A DNA stretch of 64,000 nt from Talinum fruticosum (GCA_021018815.1 JAITYX010000010.1:2790001-2854000); one strand, 5' to 3'. Positions 46,617-59,467 are shown, counted from the first letter of the stretch. Program-made: numbers and translations. The notes: generated from the letters alone by a model not told the origin.

Positions 46617-48170
46617 ATGAACTTCATCACTGAATTGTCCCGTTGGATGCATGAGATGAGCGAGGTTGATAAAATCGGATTGTCCCCTATGGATCGAATA
46701 CGCTATTTAGCATTCAGCGAGTAAACTCAATTGGACTCTATTAAGGGCCGCAATGACCTTTTGGGATCCAGAATACCATGTTATCGGGTTCGGGATAAAG
46801 AATTATGCCCCCTTCCTAAGGAACTCAATGCCATCCTAGGCATTCATCATCCAGACCAAACCTATGATTTCGATGCCTTCTACGAACATGTATGAGACAT
46901 ATAAACACCTTCCGAAGCTGAATAATAAGAATTTGAGTTGGATTCTAATCGAGGATGAAGTGCATTTAATGAACTTAATGTTGGAATTATGCCTGATGTA
47001 TTCTTTAGGGCATGTGCATATTCAAAGGTGTCGAGCTATAATTACGTGCCGGATAGGTGGCTTGCTATTAATAGGAGGCCACAGGATATGGTGCATGCTG
47101 CGTTTTTGGACTTCACTTAGCAATTGCAGGATCATCACTCCCTTACTCCGCCGATCATCGTAGAGACCATCCTAGGTTTGAACCGGGTGGAAACAAATCG
47201 AAACGAGGACTTTGTAGACAACCCCTGTTATTGCAAGTAAGCGTAAAAAAATTCAAGAATCAGCCGATGATGCTAGATAGGTGACGCCGGCGAGGAGTCA
47301 ATAGTCCGGCATCGGTGAGGCTAAAAGAGTCTTGGCTTTTTCCCGAGTCTCGCTTTTATTCCCCTTTTTTAAATTTTGATTTTGCTCATGTTGGGTCGTA
47401 AATTATGGTGAATCCAATCATGCAGGACCCTAATAATTTAATTATCTATGGTGTGCAGATTTGGTCGACGGAGCACTTTAAATTGGTGCAAGGTCTTGCA
47501 AAACGGACCATTATCCGGCTATGCGGTTTTGTCGGGGCAATGGCTGGGTGCGTTGACTCGACTATACAGCTTGGTGGTGGGAGGCCTAGTTTAGAGTTAG
47601 GCATCCGTTGAGTGGTACATCGAACACTAGAAGGTGTCCCAATTTAGGACACACACCGAAAGACATCCATTTGTACGTTTGTTGGGTCTTGAAACTAGTA
47701 CATATTAGTTCTTTGACGGTGTAACGCAACAAATGGGGTGGGTCCAGGGGATCCCTTATTTGGACAAGCATCTCGCCTTTCTCTTTTGAGATCTTTGAAG
47801 GTTTTTGGCAGTGCAAGGCAGGTACCAACCTTGGTTGATTACTAGGCAAACTTGCCGAGATTACTGAAACCCGCAGATAGACAACCTCATCGCAGTTTCT
47901 AAATTTTATCTTGAGTGGATAAAAGAGTCTAACCCCAAATGACATAAGGCATCGAGAACTCGAGAATGTGATCTAAGATGAGCTATCCCTGCTGCAACAC
48001 CTCTTCAAATTCGAGAAGTGTCCCTTAGGTGGATGAATGAGCTCGCAAGAGGGGAGCAGAAGCTAAGGAAGCTCAAGAGAGGAGGGCTCACAAGATCAAG
48101 GAACTAAAAAGTGAACCCGGGAGGATGCAGTCGAGTCTAGCGGTGCGAAAGGGAAGAATGTGAAAATGAA
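46617..48170 (+). pseudogene. DUF7745-like transposon gene A (antisense to the Tat-like unit)
   Basis: ATG at 46617 (MNFITELSRWMHEMSE). A frame change gives AAMTFWDPEYHVIGFG near 46745-46795, the family hallmark (Trp-Asp-Pro before a beta-rich stretch), followed by an EL-P-L stretch. A gt-ag intron appears at about 47237-47458. The next exon reads WSTEHFKLVQGLAKRT and leads into degraded sequence with a Lys/Glu-rich tail near 48040-48170. The plant DUF7745 domain is related to the plant mobile domain and is found mainly in transposon-derived proteins; its function is unknown. Multiple stops show decay. The homologue is at 59563-60190. Confidence 0.5.
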
Positions 48171-48339
48171 CAAGGGCTAAGATTAGGAGAAAATAAGAAT
48201 TTAGGAAATTTTGTTTTGCCTCTTTGGAACAATTTATTTTTCAAGTAGTATGCTTGTTTATTTCCCTTTTTATTTAGCTTTGTATTTAGGTAAGTATTAG
48301 GCTTACCTTTATGCTTTGTGTTATCACTCACTTGAAGGA

Positions 48340-49490
48340 AAAAAATTATACCGCCCCTAATTAAATGAAAAATATCCTACTTATAGAAATTAATTAATTA
48401 ATTGGATCGCCTGATTTGACCACCCTAATAACAATTAAACACAAAATACAAAACATCAGTCAAGGGGATTTACTAGTCCAGCCACCCTGTCGTTGACCGG
48501 AAGGTGGCCGGCATTGGCCATGTCATAGACTCACCTAATTTGAGATGACTTTATTTTTGGCTAATTGCAAACTTGAAATGTAAAAATGGACTCACCTAAT
48601 TTGAGATGAAATAATATTTGGTTAAATGTAAAATTAAAATGCATAAATGGGCTCACCTAATTTGAGATTAATTTATTTTTGCTAATGTAAAATTGAAATG
48701 TAAACGGAATGTAAATATGGAATGCAAATATGCTAAACAGTCAAAATCCTAAAAACCACACTAATTGAAGAAAGAGAAGGGCCCTCGGCACGATCCTCTT
48801 GGACTCGACCGGCGATGTTCGGCATCGGCTAAGCTCGGCCGCCGGTGGCTATCTAAAACATAGACTAAGAAATAAAATTTTTTGGGATGACTCGTAAATG
48901 CAATTAATGAACCGACCTAAAAAACAATTTTTGTCTTCCGGCTAAAAATGCACATATTGGACTGACTTGAGAAAATTAATTATTGTATTTTATTCGCACT
49001 CATGCAAGGGTTATTTAACACTCCTAACCTAACCTAAAGCCTCACAAGTAGAAGAATAAATACTAAAAACCACCACATTCATCCAAGCATGCAAATGAAG
49101 AGAAGGGACAACCTCAACCATAAAGGATCTATGGTAAAAAAACAGGAGGGATAAAACTAGGTAGGATGCATAGTGTCTCATAGTCCAAGCATTTAGTCCT
49201 TCGTGGGGTGCACGACATAAAAACATGAATCCTCGGTTGCTCTTGGTAAACTAAAGACAACGTGCTATGAGGAAAGAGGCACCACATCCCCGACAATCAA
49301 GCCTAATTAGATCGGTCCGGGTTAGCAATTTGAACTTCCTCCAAAAATGTTCATAAGGGTAAAGCCTAAAGATCGAAATTAAAAGCAACTATCTTCGAGG
49401 TTGCCTAAATGCAAGATTTCTAATGCAAAACACATTAAGAAAACTCACAACTTAAATGTTCAATTCTCACCCTCTTAATAAGTGACACTA
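48340..49490 (-). other. Leader (5' UTR) region of Tat-like unit A
   Basis: No gene. It aligns with 60240-60416 and 61723-62095, the leader of unit B, in words such as catgcaaatgaag, tagtctcatagtcc-type and cctcggttgctcttgg. It contains the tandem repeat at 48529-48711. On the minus strand it follows the primer site, so it is the leader in front of where gag should be. Confidence 0.5.
48529..48711. repeat. Tandem repeat, three ~61-bp units
   Basis: Units start at 48529, 48590 and 48651 with (a/g)ctcacctaatttgagat and continue with tttttggctaat- and aaattgaaatgtaaa-like parts. The spacing is exactly 61 bases twice. It lies in the leader region of Tat-like unit A. Confidence 0.85.
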
Positions 49491-49508
49491 TCCTCAATGG
49501 AGTTGCCA
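49491..49508 (-). other. tRNA primer site, Tat/Ogre type (unit A)
   Basis: Minus strand tggcaactccattgagga. It matches the form tggcgactctgctgggga known for Ogre-type elements with several transitions; the unit B site at 62113-62096 (tgacaactctactgggga) is closer. Confidence 0.6.
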
Positions 49509-49509
49509 C

Positions 49510-50920
49510 TATAGGACCAGGCTTCCCACGAACGTCGGGAATCTTTTTGAAGATAATTTTGAAAAGACGATTTTAAAAGTTTATTAGAAATGGGGATGCA
49601 CCTCTTATTCAGAATACGGACTTTTGTAATTTAATTTGAAACAGATTAATCGAGATAATGATTGGCGGTTCTATTAATCTTATTTTAGAAATTATATCTA
49701 GAAGCCTCGGGATATTATTTCATGATTTCAAAAAATAACAAAAATTAGGTTCATTTATGCCGCAAGGCTTATGGGCCAAAATAGTGTGAAAACACTAGCT
49801 TGAACCAAATCTTTGCTAGGTGACCGTCCGGTTTTGGTAAGAGCCAGCACCATATGGTCGCCGGCACCGGCCATGGTTCGTGACTAAAGAACTCGGTCTG
49901 GATCGATGGCTTACATTATTAGAAAAAAAATTTAGTTTTTGTCAATTTAAATCGAAATACCAAGGAGTAGTTTAAGGAGAAATAAAATGAAAAATAAGGG
50001 TCGCGAGTCGGTTTTGAGAAATCAAAACTAACAAAAATAAAAGAAGACTCTTCCAATCTTAGTATAGGAAAACTAAGCTTGAAAGAGGTTTAAAATTTGA
50101 CTCCATCGGTCTAGAACCGAAAATCTAGATTCGGGGATGAATGTATGAAACATAGGGATAAACCCTTCTATTTCGCTCCTCAATAGACGACCTTGACTAA
50201 TTTAAGATGTGAGTTTAAAAAATATTTTTCAAGCAAACATAGAACATATGAATATTGGAATTTAAATCAAACAAAGCATGCAAATAAAACAAGAAAAAAA
50301 TAAGAAAGCAATAATAAAAAAGCGATAAAAAAAGTGGTAAAGGAAAGTGATAAAAATAAATTACAACGGGCGGAGAGAAATTGACGAGCAATTACATCCT
50401 TGTATCAACATACGGAAAGCGATAAAATGCAACAATTAAATAAACCATTAAACCCCGAAGGTAATGAACACCCTCGGGTTGTCCCACGTGCTAATCTTTA
50501 TCTTGAACCAGATTTAGAAGCGGGACGAGTGGTCAATGAATACCGAAACTAGCTTTTATGAAGATTAGTGGAGGTAGAATGATGTACAAGAATGAAAATG
50601 ATGAAGGTTAGGGGATCGAATGTCGGTGTTCTATGGAGGATTAGGTAAAAGGAAGCTAAGAGATCAAAATATGTAAAACATTCAATAGCTCTTACCTAGA
50701 TTTCAGCGAGTGTTTAGCATAGGAAATGGCCATTGCTAAGAGGTTGAGGTCTCTATTTATAGAGATGAGAGTAGGTCACAAAATGACCAAGGGACCAGCT
50801 AAACAATCGTATAAAATGAAGTAGTGAATCAGCCAGAAAATCATAAAAAGCTGCTCCAGCTAAAGACCCTGGCCGAGGAATTCAACCTCGGCTTTTGGCC
50901 AGGCTACAGATCCATGATTC
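49510..50920 (-). repeat. Tat/Ogre-like LTR (copy 2)
   Basis: Homologous to copy 1 (37114-38373) and copy 3. It keeps ctatttatagag at 50753-50764, read as TATAAATAG on the minus strand, and about 150 bases of U3 beyond. It is followed by copy 3 with no unique sequence between; the boundary at ~50920 is approximate. Confidence 0.6.
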
Positions 50921-52470
50921 ATTTTTCTACTGCTTAGTTTAATAAATAGCCAAGAGGAAGATTTAGAAGAAATAAATCAAAGGAAGTCGGCAATCAATTA
51001 TTAGGAAAGAAAAAAGAACAAAACAAAAATAAAGTAAACAATTTCTCTCTCAATTTTAGTACGGAAAACTAAGACCGAAAAAGGCTGAAAAGAATAATAC
51101 TCGTTGGTCTTTGAACCAAGAATCGCATTCGGGGGCAAGGGTACGAAACGTAGGGATAAGCCCTTCCATTTCGCCCTTCGGAAGACAACCATTACTAGTT
51201 CGAGTAGTGAATCTAAATAATTTGAAAAGCACAAGCATACAACAACATGCTAAGTGAAATTAGAGCAACCAAACAGAATAAAAGAAAGTGATAAAGAAAG
51301 CGGTAAAGAAAGCAAGAAAGAAAGTAAAAGAGGAAAGAAAAGAAAAGCGAGAAAATAAAAGAATTACATCGGGCGGGAGGACTTAAAATACGATACAAAT
51401 TTTATCCATAATACGGAAAGTGATAAATAAAACATAAAATAAATAAATAAACCATTTGAAGGCTGAATCTTTGGCCTCGGGTTATCCCACTTGCTGATTT
51501 GGATCTTTACACTAGATCTCTTGATGTCATAGTAGCAAATCAAAGAAAAGAGGGCTCTTTTATAAGTTTTGAAAAGGTTAGTTTGTAAGGAATAGGAAAG
51601 ATCGGTTGAATAAATGCCCGAGAGATCAAAAGAATCGAATATTCTTTAGCTATTTGCAAGGATTTAGCGGTAATGTGTAGACAAGGGGAGTGTTTGAGGA
51701 TGCTTTTCAGCCGTTTAGGAAAGGGTGTACTAATTAGCTTTCTAAAGCATAACGCATAGGAGAAAGTCGTATGAAAATGAGAGCCAAGGCTCTCTATTTA
51801 TAGGAAGATACCTAGGCCACAAATGACCTAGGGTTGCTCTTGGCACGATGTCCAAAGCCGAGTAGAAAAACTAGGCCATCAAATCAAAAGATTGAACTCG
51901 GATCGAATAGGATAAAACCGAGATAGAACCCGATTCACGGTGCCGGCCACCCAGGTATACCTAGGGTTTCGTACCCTAGCGTGCTTGAAGAGGGAGTCTC
52001 CAAGCCAAAACGCAGCGTTCCACATAAAATTTCCATAGTGAGTGGCACCGGCCATAATGTCATTTTGAGGGGAAAAGCTCCTAGTCTCGAGTAGACTGTC
52101 TTGGAGCTTAAACGCAACACTTTGATGCTTGTGATCATGAAATGCAATGTTTTAAAGCCGTCTTGAGGTCTTTAGCTCCGTGTTTGATTGGAAAAAGTAA
52201 AATGTGGTATTCCGAACTAAGAATTTCCTGGTACACAGCACTAAACTCTGTTGTATCTAAAGGCTTGGCTCGGTCTTGGATCGTTCGAAACGAAAGGAGA
52301 TTTTTGGATCGACCCAAGGCAAAAGGTTATTTATGTGGTCGTTGGGGGTTCTTGTGGTTTACTCGGTTTCCATCGCACCAATCAAACACGAGTCTAAGAT
52401 CCAAATCCTCAAACAGGACTCGTGATTTCATCATTGGGCCATAGAATAGAATATAGAATTAAATGATATA
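50921..52470 (-). repeat. Tat/Ogre-like LTR (copy 3), probable far LTR of unit B
   Basis: From about 50930 it aligns with the middle of copies 1 and 2 (ggataagcccttcca, acatacaac, gaattacatc). The TATA word ctatttatagg is at 51796-51806, followed by a longer U3-like part. It lacks the R/U5 end present in copies 1 and 2. The right limit is not defined by sequence. Confidence 0.5.
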
Positions 52471-53125
52471 ATGGATGACACTTTTTAGATGTCTATAGTT
52501 AGCCCCACTTTGACCGTGGGTCTAAAAGATGAAGGGTCAAAGTAGACACTAAAGGATACTTACCTCAATTCTATTTTTATATTGATTGTTGTGTAATATC
52601 CGGAATTGGTTTCTATCGAACCTGAAGTCCAGAAAGAGGCCTGGACTTGATCATGACGCATGTGTTACGAAGCCAGGTAAGAGGGTCCTAAGCTTTCATT
52701 GATCAAGGCCTAATGGTTGGTACATTTCGATGCTGAAACTTCGATCATTTATTGGTCTAAAGTTTGTCTAAATAATCTGTTATGCTAACATACTTGTTAG
52801 TGGATAATCATATTGACAAAAGTTCGGTGTTTTACCCGAATAATTATGTCAAAAAATAGGCTGAAAATCTAATTTGGAAAAATTGATTGGTGGGTCCAAG
52901 AGTTCCCACTTGCATACACAAGGTGCCAAGAAGTCACATGCCACGGCTGATAGGACTCCACAAGCTAGGCCACCAGCAAGGGCTGCAAAGCTGCGGACGA
53001 TGGGATATCACAATGCCTTGTGGCCGGCGCCAGCCAAGTTTTGGCGAGCCTGGCCCCCGGTGTGCTCTGTCGAATTCCATTGATCTCCTCTTACTTCTTT
53101 GACTCTTGCCTGTATGCTTGGCTGG
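52471..53125. other. Unassigned sequence between LTR copy 3 and the gypsy solo LTR
   Basis: No supported gene. It may be the remaining U3 of copy 3 plus the distal promoter of PMD pseudogene B. An imperfect inverted word pair (actttgaccgtgggtc / gggtcaaagt) occurs at 52508-52545. The short overlapping frames at 52874-53102 have no domain. Confidence 0.4.
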
Positions 53126-56100
53126 TGCAACACCCCAAAACCCACCCTAGGAGTATTACACCGCCGAGTTCCTTAAAGGAACTCCCAAGGCTCACTTAGG
53201 TGTTGACTTAGCTGTCTTAGCCCACCTTAAAGGTAAGGAATATGATTTCCTACAAGGGTTAGAAGCTTTCTAAAAATTTTGGCGGAGTTCTGTTTGAACT
53301 ATGGCTCAACCCATAGGCTAAAAGCCTTAAACCTACATGAATGTTACAATAAAACTCAACGAGCCATACGCTCGGAGTACACAACTTAACGGCCACACGC
53401 CGGAGGATATTCACAACCACAAAACTCGCATTTCGAACTAGTTTACAACCCAAATCACAAACTCATTTACAACCACTTCGGATCAAAATTACAAGAGAAA
53501 GGAAATCTCCGGCTTGTCGTAGCTACTAGTTCGGGTCTCCAGTACATACATAAAACGTACTATACATTACTTGTCTATTTACATAAGTAATCGAATATAT
53601 ATAATATACTAAACATGACACACATGAAACAACTTCAACTCGCGATCACCATCCATGTCAAGCATTCCAGCCAACCATATCAAAGAGTACCTGCAGTGGG
53701 AGGGGGAAATTTGTGGGGGTGAGCAATAAACCACGGGCTCACCGGAGTCTTACACCCATAAAATGAAAATTCTTTACACATATTACTCATAATAATAAAA
53801 TCAGTGAAAACTTAATAATATAATACAAATCTATATACTTTTCAATGAAATCTCTTGAAATGATTCGCAACATAAAGCTCATAACACTTCAATCATTTGA
53901 AAGCACGATTTACAATCATTTTAGGAATAAAATCACTTTAAACCTGGTGGAATCATCTGCACTTTCTGTCAAATACTTTCAGCCATAGACTGTAAATCCT
54001 TTTGGGGCTTTCGACGATTGAACTAGCACCGAGACGGTTCTCAAGGGCGCGACCCCGACTCGAGTTCCGGGACCTATCTCTAGTCAAATACCTGGAACGC
54101 TCCGCTTTCCTCGTTAGGAAAGAATCAACCTCTTCGGTTGATGGGCATCCTGATACGGAAGGACCCCGTGGCCCGATATGCACGACCACCTCCTTCCTCT
54201 AGTCTAAACAATCCTTAGCCCAAAATTCATTTAAACCGAAGTGATCACAATCACTTATCAAACTTGGTTTCTAACCAAGCTCTCAAATCAATTTATCATT
54301 GTAGAAGGCATGACACACGTGTCACCCTTCTAAATTCACTTTCTCAATCAGTTTCACTTCTTATATTATACATTTCAAGTTCGAAAGCATTTCTCAAGAA
54401 TCATACACAAGTATGATACACAAGTATCATTTTTCGTAAACATTTGAACTCTTTTCAAAAATAACTTTCAAGCATTATTTAGAATCAAATCATTTCATGT
54501 GTCAAACATCTCTATACTAAGACTTAACATTCCAAGCTAGCACATTTATTCAAGTATTTGCGCAAGTATCTCACATGTACTCGTATTCGTCCGTATTCTA
54601 CTCAAGCATGAGTCTCCTATACCCGTGTAAGTAGTTCTCACTGTATTTTGTTTTCAATGCCACAAATCAATCTACATGGATACATATTTCCGTGATATTT
54701 TAATTTTCTGTTCCTCCTCTATATTCCAAAGTCCATTCCCCTTAACTTAATTCACTTTCAAACTGCATGAGTTTAGGAACTAATACATTTACGAGCCATA
54801 ATAACCACAAGTACTACCTCGTAACTCAATCATACCAATTTCCCACAATTGCCATCTTGCCTCCATCTTCTCCGATTACGTCTCCACATTACTTGTCCAA
54901 CTCTTCTTGCCCATACTTAGCCATATAGCTCTTAAACTTACTTTACTAAATTTCCTTTAGCTCTATTTATCTTCTAGTTCAATTCATTCTCAAGGATTTT
55001 AGATATGCCTCCAACTCGGTTTACCCCACCATCCCTAACTCGCCATTTCCCACCTCAAATTCTCATTCTATATCTCTACTTTATTAATCAACTCTTGTCC
55101 GCCCATACTCGATTATATAACTCTTAATTATCTTTCATCACCCAATTTACGCTAGCGTCGCTTACCTTCAAGTCTAGTTCAATCTCACGGACTCGACCAC
55201 ATTTCCAATTCAATTTATCCCAACCACTTGCTTTCTACTCCCCGTTCCTTAATTGTGTATCAATCAGTATAAACTCATATTCTCCTTTTCCTTCTATTCG
55301 TTATTTACGAATGTCAGTAACTATCCCCCTAACATTGTAAACTCAAGTAATCTCTAAGCAATTCGCACCCGGATCGCAACTTCTTTGTCTTCAATTGCTA
55401 ATTGAAACTCCGATAATATTCCTTGGACCTCTCGCAATCTAACTTTATCATAATCTCTAATATCCCAATTTAGCCTTAACATTTAATCGGATTATCTCAA
55501 GTTCTAATTCTTCCCTAACTACTTCCTACGGTACAATCATTATGTATTCCCAAGCAACCATTCAATATTCACAATAAAACACACATTCGATATTCATAAT
55601 AAATTAATTTGGCTTTCGAAACTAATAATAGTTTAGAGTATAAGACTACCCACCTCGATTCAGGGATTGACGATTGCCGAGGTTCGGGTTTGCTTGGTCG
55701 GTTTCTCCCTTTCCTTCCCCTTTCCTTGCTGCCAGCTCGGTTCCGTCGCGTTCCTCCGCATCTGCCGCCGTCGTCGATCGCGGTCCCATGCTCACCGGCG
55801 GCCTCCCTCGGCCCTCGCGTTCGCTTAGCCTTTCTTGGTCTCGATTTTGCCATCCTTCGGGCCTTGTCGTTTCCCTCGTGCTCGCCGGTTGCTTTGTCGC
55901 CGCTCGCCGTTCAGCACATCGGCCTCCGGTCGCTTTCTTGCTCTTGCTCGCCTTCCCTCTCTCGCTCTATCTCCATCGCTCGGCCTCTCTCTCTCTGTTG
56001 CTGCTTCTCTTCGGCCTCCCCCGTTCCTTTTCCTCTACTCCTTTCTTTTCCAATTTCGTTGGCCACATCGAGTGCAGCCAGCACCTACTTGCTCAACACT

Positions 56101-56311
56101 AATCCTCTCCAAATTATTTTTTATAGGGATAATTAAGCATAAGTCTACCACGGGTTTCTATTTTGTTTACTAGCAACGAAACAAGCAATCACCTTTATTA
56201 ATTAAGCTATATAAACACATAAGCACATAATAATCACATAAAATAAGTTACATATAAATTCTTAGCTTAATTTAACTATAAAATTAGTCTACTCAAAATT
56301 CGGGTCTCACA
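53126..56311 (-). mobile_element. Gypsy-type (Tekay/Del-like) solo LTR
   Basis: 3186 bp with perfect TSD gctgg (53121-53125, 56312-56316). On the minus strand it begins TGTGAGACCCGAATTTTG and ends GTTTTGGGGTGTTGCA, typical chromoviral LTR ends. There is no internal coding sequence. A GC-rich block (55670-56060) followed on the minus strand by gaggtgggtagtc (about 55650) resembles a transcribed leader with a splice donor; it is shared with the CACTA element at 11100-11560. The overlapping frames of 55569-56173 are low-complexity Ser/Pro/Leu/Arg sequence. It split the promoter of PMD pseudogene B. Confidence 0.88.
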
Positions 56312-56332
56312 GCTGGCTTGACCAAATGAGTC

Positions 56333-56341
56333 TATAAAAGG
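56333..56341 (+). promoter_or_regulatory. TATA box of PMD pseudogene B
   Basis: tataaaagg, followed by cttggtgtgttcatttt as at 38424-38440 upstream of PMD pseudogene A, where the box is degraded to aataaaagg. About 125 bases before the ATG. Confidence 0.6.
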
Positions 56342-56458
56342 GTACTTGGTGTGTTCATTTTACACACTTACTCCTTCTCTTGCATTGTTGCCTTGCTCTT
56401 CGCTTTCTTACTTTCATCTTCTTGAAAACTAGTTGGTTTCCAAAGTCTTTCCTCCAAA

Positions 56459-59084
56459 ATGTCTAGGAGAAAATCTCATCTTGCATGGAGGTCAAGAATT
56501 GAAAAACTTGTTTAAGATAACTACCTTGATCGGGAGTGGTGTCTACGGAATGAATGGAACCCGAAAAACCTCCTGGTGGAAGCCGAGAACCATGTCTCTT
56601 CGTTCGCCATTACTCCTTTGGTAAGTTAGTTGGCTTAAGTTTCTTCCTTTGCTCATTGAGAGTAGTTCTTCAACTAAAATCTTGTTGGATTTTTGTCTTG
56701 CTTGAAGGGCACAATTCGGAGTAGCGGAGCTATTCGCAAATTTATGGAGATGTGTAGAAAGATAAATTTCCTCTAAAAGATGTCATGAACAATGCTTTGT
56801 TTGGTCCTCTTTTCCTTGCTTTGATCCACTTTGTGATAAAAGGAGAGAGATCCCATTAGGGCCATTAGTGAGCGCTTTAAGGATACAACCAACACTTTCC
56901 ACCTTCCCTTCGGGAAATGACCATAACTCCTTTTGATATTGATGTTTTGTCCGATTTTGGCTTTTCGGGAAGCCTTTAACTTATGACTAGAATTTGCACA
57001 AAGACCATGGTCATCTTCGTCATCTTTTCAACCCCAGTAGTGACGGGTTCCCTCAAGAAAACGTCTTTAAGTATACTTGTTCTTTTCGAGGCTTTCGAGG
57101 ATGTTAGGTTTTGGCCTTGATATTCTCCACAACAATAGGTCCGGATCGTGCTTGCTCTTTTGTTAAGCACGATCCTTTTTCCGATCAAGCTTCTAAGGTT
57201 CATGTTCATTATTTGGTGAACTTAGTGGACCTTGATTAAATAAAGGAGCTTAACTAGGGCGCTCGCACATAAACTTGCCTTATAAGGGGTCTTCGTGACG
57301 GTGTACGTCACACAAAACCTAAGAAGGACTCGACCAACTATCTACCATCGTGCGGTTTATGGAAGGTCATTGAGGTATGCTCTAATTCTCCATTTATTCA
57401 CAATATATTTCTATCCTGTGTAGATAAAAATTTTACTTGATTTGCAAAATGTAGCCATGGTTGTATGAATACTTCCCGCACCGTTCTCCTATTTAATGTA
57501 TCGCCCGTGTTTTCGGCCTCCATGTTGTGGGCTAAAATCTACCTTCAACAGTCTAAGATCCATGGTATAGATTTCTTGAGATCAGCCCTTACCCATGTGA
57601 CCTTGATATGTCTCTTTAAGTTAAAATATTAACTTCGAAATATGCCCAAAAATTTTACTTCCCTAATTAGTGGGCTGCCATTGCCCACAACATGTGGTGG
57701 ACCTTGTGGGACTCGCTGGTGGTGGGCGCCAGCCTTTACTATACATGGTTTATGCCCATTTTCTTGTTGCCTTCCACATTTGCTTGCTTGTGTCCTTATG
57801 ACTCCTGTATGTGCAAGCCAATTTTCATCCTTAGGCCCAACTCCAACTCCCTCCACGCGTCACCATTGCTCGAGAGTTAAGTGAAAGCAAGATCTTATTT
57901 AAAGGTTCTTTTGGGTTTCACTGGTACCTTGGTGAAAGGGTTACACCTCAAATTTCGGGTTTAACACATGGCCTCCGTTTGTTCCGGTTGATCCACCTCA
58001 AACCATGTTTTACCTTTGCTCTTTTCCTCAACAAGAGCAAGTCGCTGCTACCGTCGGGTATCCTTATACCTCTTTCTTGAATTTATACACTTCCTATGCT
58101 CACCATGCAGGGCGAATCGTAACTCAACAGGTGAGTTGTTACTTCTTCCTTTCCTTAGCATAGACGAATTTCTTGTATGGAAATTAACTTTCATCTTTTG
58201 GTAGCTTACCCGGCGGAGATTCATATTGCAAGCCTCGGCGTGGACGTTACTCAACTTGAGGAATCTCGCGTTATGTGAGAATTCCTAAAATCCTTAAAGA
58301 AAAATGTGTTGGGCATCCCTTCCCTAGGAATTGGTATGGGGTAAGAGTTTCATGCTCTTTACTTTTAGTTGTATGCTAAAATCATTTTTACCGATACCAT
58401 TGAATAAATTTTGTAGAACGATCGGGAACAATCTCGGACCATGTCCATTAACCTTCAATCTTTGCTTAGGGAATCTGAGATTTCCTCACTGAGAGAACTT
58501 TCCCAACCTTTTGGGTAAGTCTCTAGTTAGTGGAATGCTAACTTTATTGAGCTTTTAGCAGGTGTGTTAATTGCTCTTTCGTTTTTGTAGAGGCGACGAT
58601 ATAGAACATCTTCATCGGGAGGCTTCCTTGGTGAATAGGAGCACATACCCATCAATCTAACCAACAACCGCCTTCTAATGGCCCATCCAAGGAAGGTACT
58701 TGTCGTTGTTCATTACTGCATCTAGATCGTCGGAGTACATCCAAAGTGGGGAACAGTACCTCCGGGCCTAGTACTTACAGTGCGAGGCTTAACTTTTCCG
58801 AGGAGAGTCTTAATATCTTGCCCCTTCAAGCTTTCAATCGTCATGGAAATCTTCTTCATTTCCCTCGAGCTTCTTATAGTGGACCATCCCATGGAGCATC
58901 TGAATCTTGGGACCACAGAGCTGGTGCTTATCAAGGTGGTGGAGAAGGCCGATTCTCTACATCCGTCTTGGAGGATTTCGGGAATTACATCTTTAATGAA
59001 GCTTCGATAGTTATGATTAGAGAATCCCTTATCGCTTCGATGTTGGTGATTAGGGAATCCCTTGTAGGGTGCTATTTTGTTTAA
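56459..59084 (+). pseudogene. Plant mobile domain (PMD) pseudogene B with introns
   Basis: Second copy of the gene at 38556. ATG at 56459 (MSRRKSHLAWRSRIEK), exon 1 ending at a gtaagt donor (56621), the next exon from about 56707 (aagggcacaattcgg). The PMD core appears in decayed form near 56890-56990 (tttccaccttcccttcggg, TFHLPFG), and the later block near 57200-57370. The last intron is gt-ag at 58515-58590, the same place as in copy A. The last exon ends near 59084 (VGNSTSGPSTYSARLNFSEE around 58743-58802). Stops and indels throughout. Copy A and B having the same introns shows that both derive from an intron-bearing ancestor. Confidence 0.62.
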
Positions 59085-59458
59085 TATTTACTTCCTAATG
59101 GTGTAACTCTTATGCAATGGGATAAAATGTAAGATGACTCGATTTACGAAGAAAAAAACATTCTTTTATTTAGCTTGATGCGAAAAATGTAGAGAAAATT
59201 ACAAATACAAATTGAATTTACACTAGCCCCGTGAACCCCAAAAGAAAATAATAAAAAATAAAAATGGAATCTCTAAGCCCACGGTCCAAAAAATAACACG
59301 GGCGTAATGGGATGGGGTGAAAAATAATATGGCCCAAAAAACGCAAACCAGTCTGGACCAAGGTAGTGGCCAGCACCGGCCACCCATGAAGACCGGGGTT
59401 TGGACGAGTGGCGGCAGTAGTTGAGGTGCAATAGGACTCTAAAACTCCGAAAAACTCC

Positions 59459-59467
59459 TATAAATAG
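59459..59467 (+). promoter_or_regulatory. TATA box upstream of antisense gene 59563
   Basis: tataaatag, 95 bases before the ATG; counterpart of 46502-46511. Confidence 0.55.

Larger units (their letters stand above)
37114..50920 (-). mobile_element. Tat/Ogre-like Ty3/gypsy unit A with antisense PMD genes
   Basis: Interpreted as a minus-strand LTR element: LTR at about 49510-50920, tRNA primer site at 49508-49491 (tggcaactccattgagga), leader 49490-48340, then two genes on the opposite strand (DUF7745-like and PMD), and a truncated second LTR at 37114-38373. No gag-pol remains between leader and far LTR. The primer site resembles the tggcgactctgctgggga type known for Ogre elements. The outer end tgtaggaatc at 37114 is the complement of an LTR end GATTCCTACA. 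The assignment of both LTRs to one element is inference; the second unit (50921-62190) repeats the same order. Confidence 0.55.

Noticed and set aside
48529..48711. CRISPR-like spaced repeats
   Set aside because: Head-to-tail 61-base units without unique spacers, in plant retroelement DNA.
55569..56173. Four long overlapping frames in the GC-rich block
   Set aside because: Low-complexity Pro/Ser/Arg/Leu composition in several frames at once, inside a solo LTR with clear ends and TSD.
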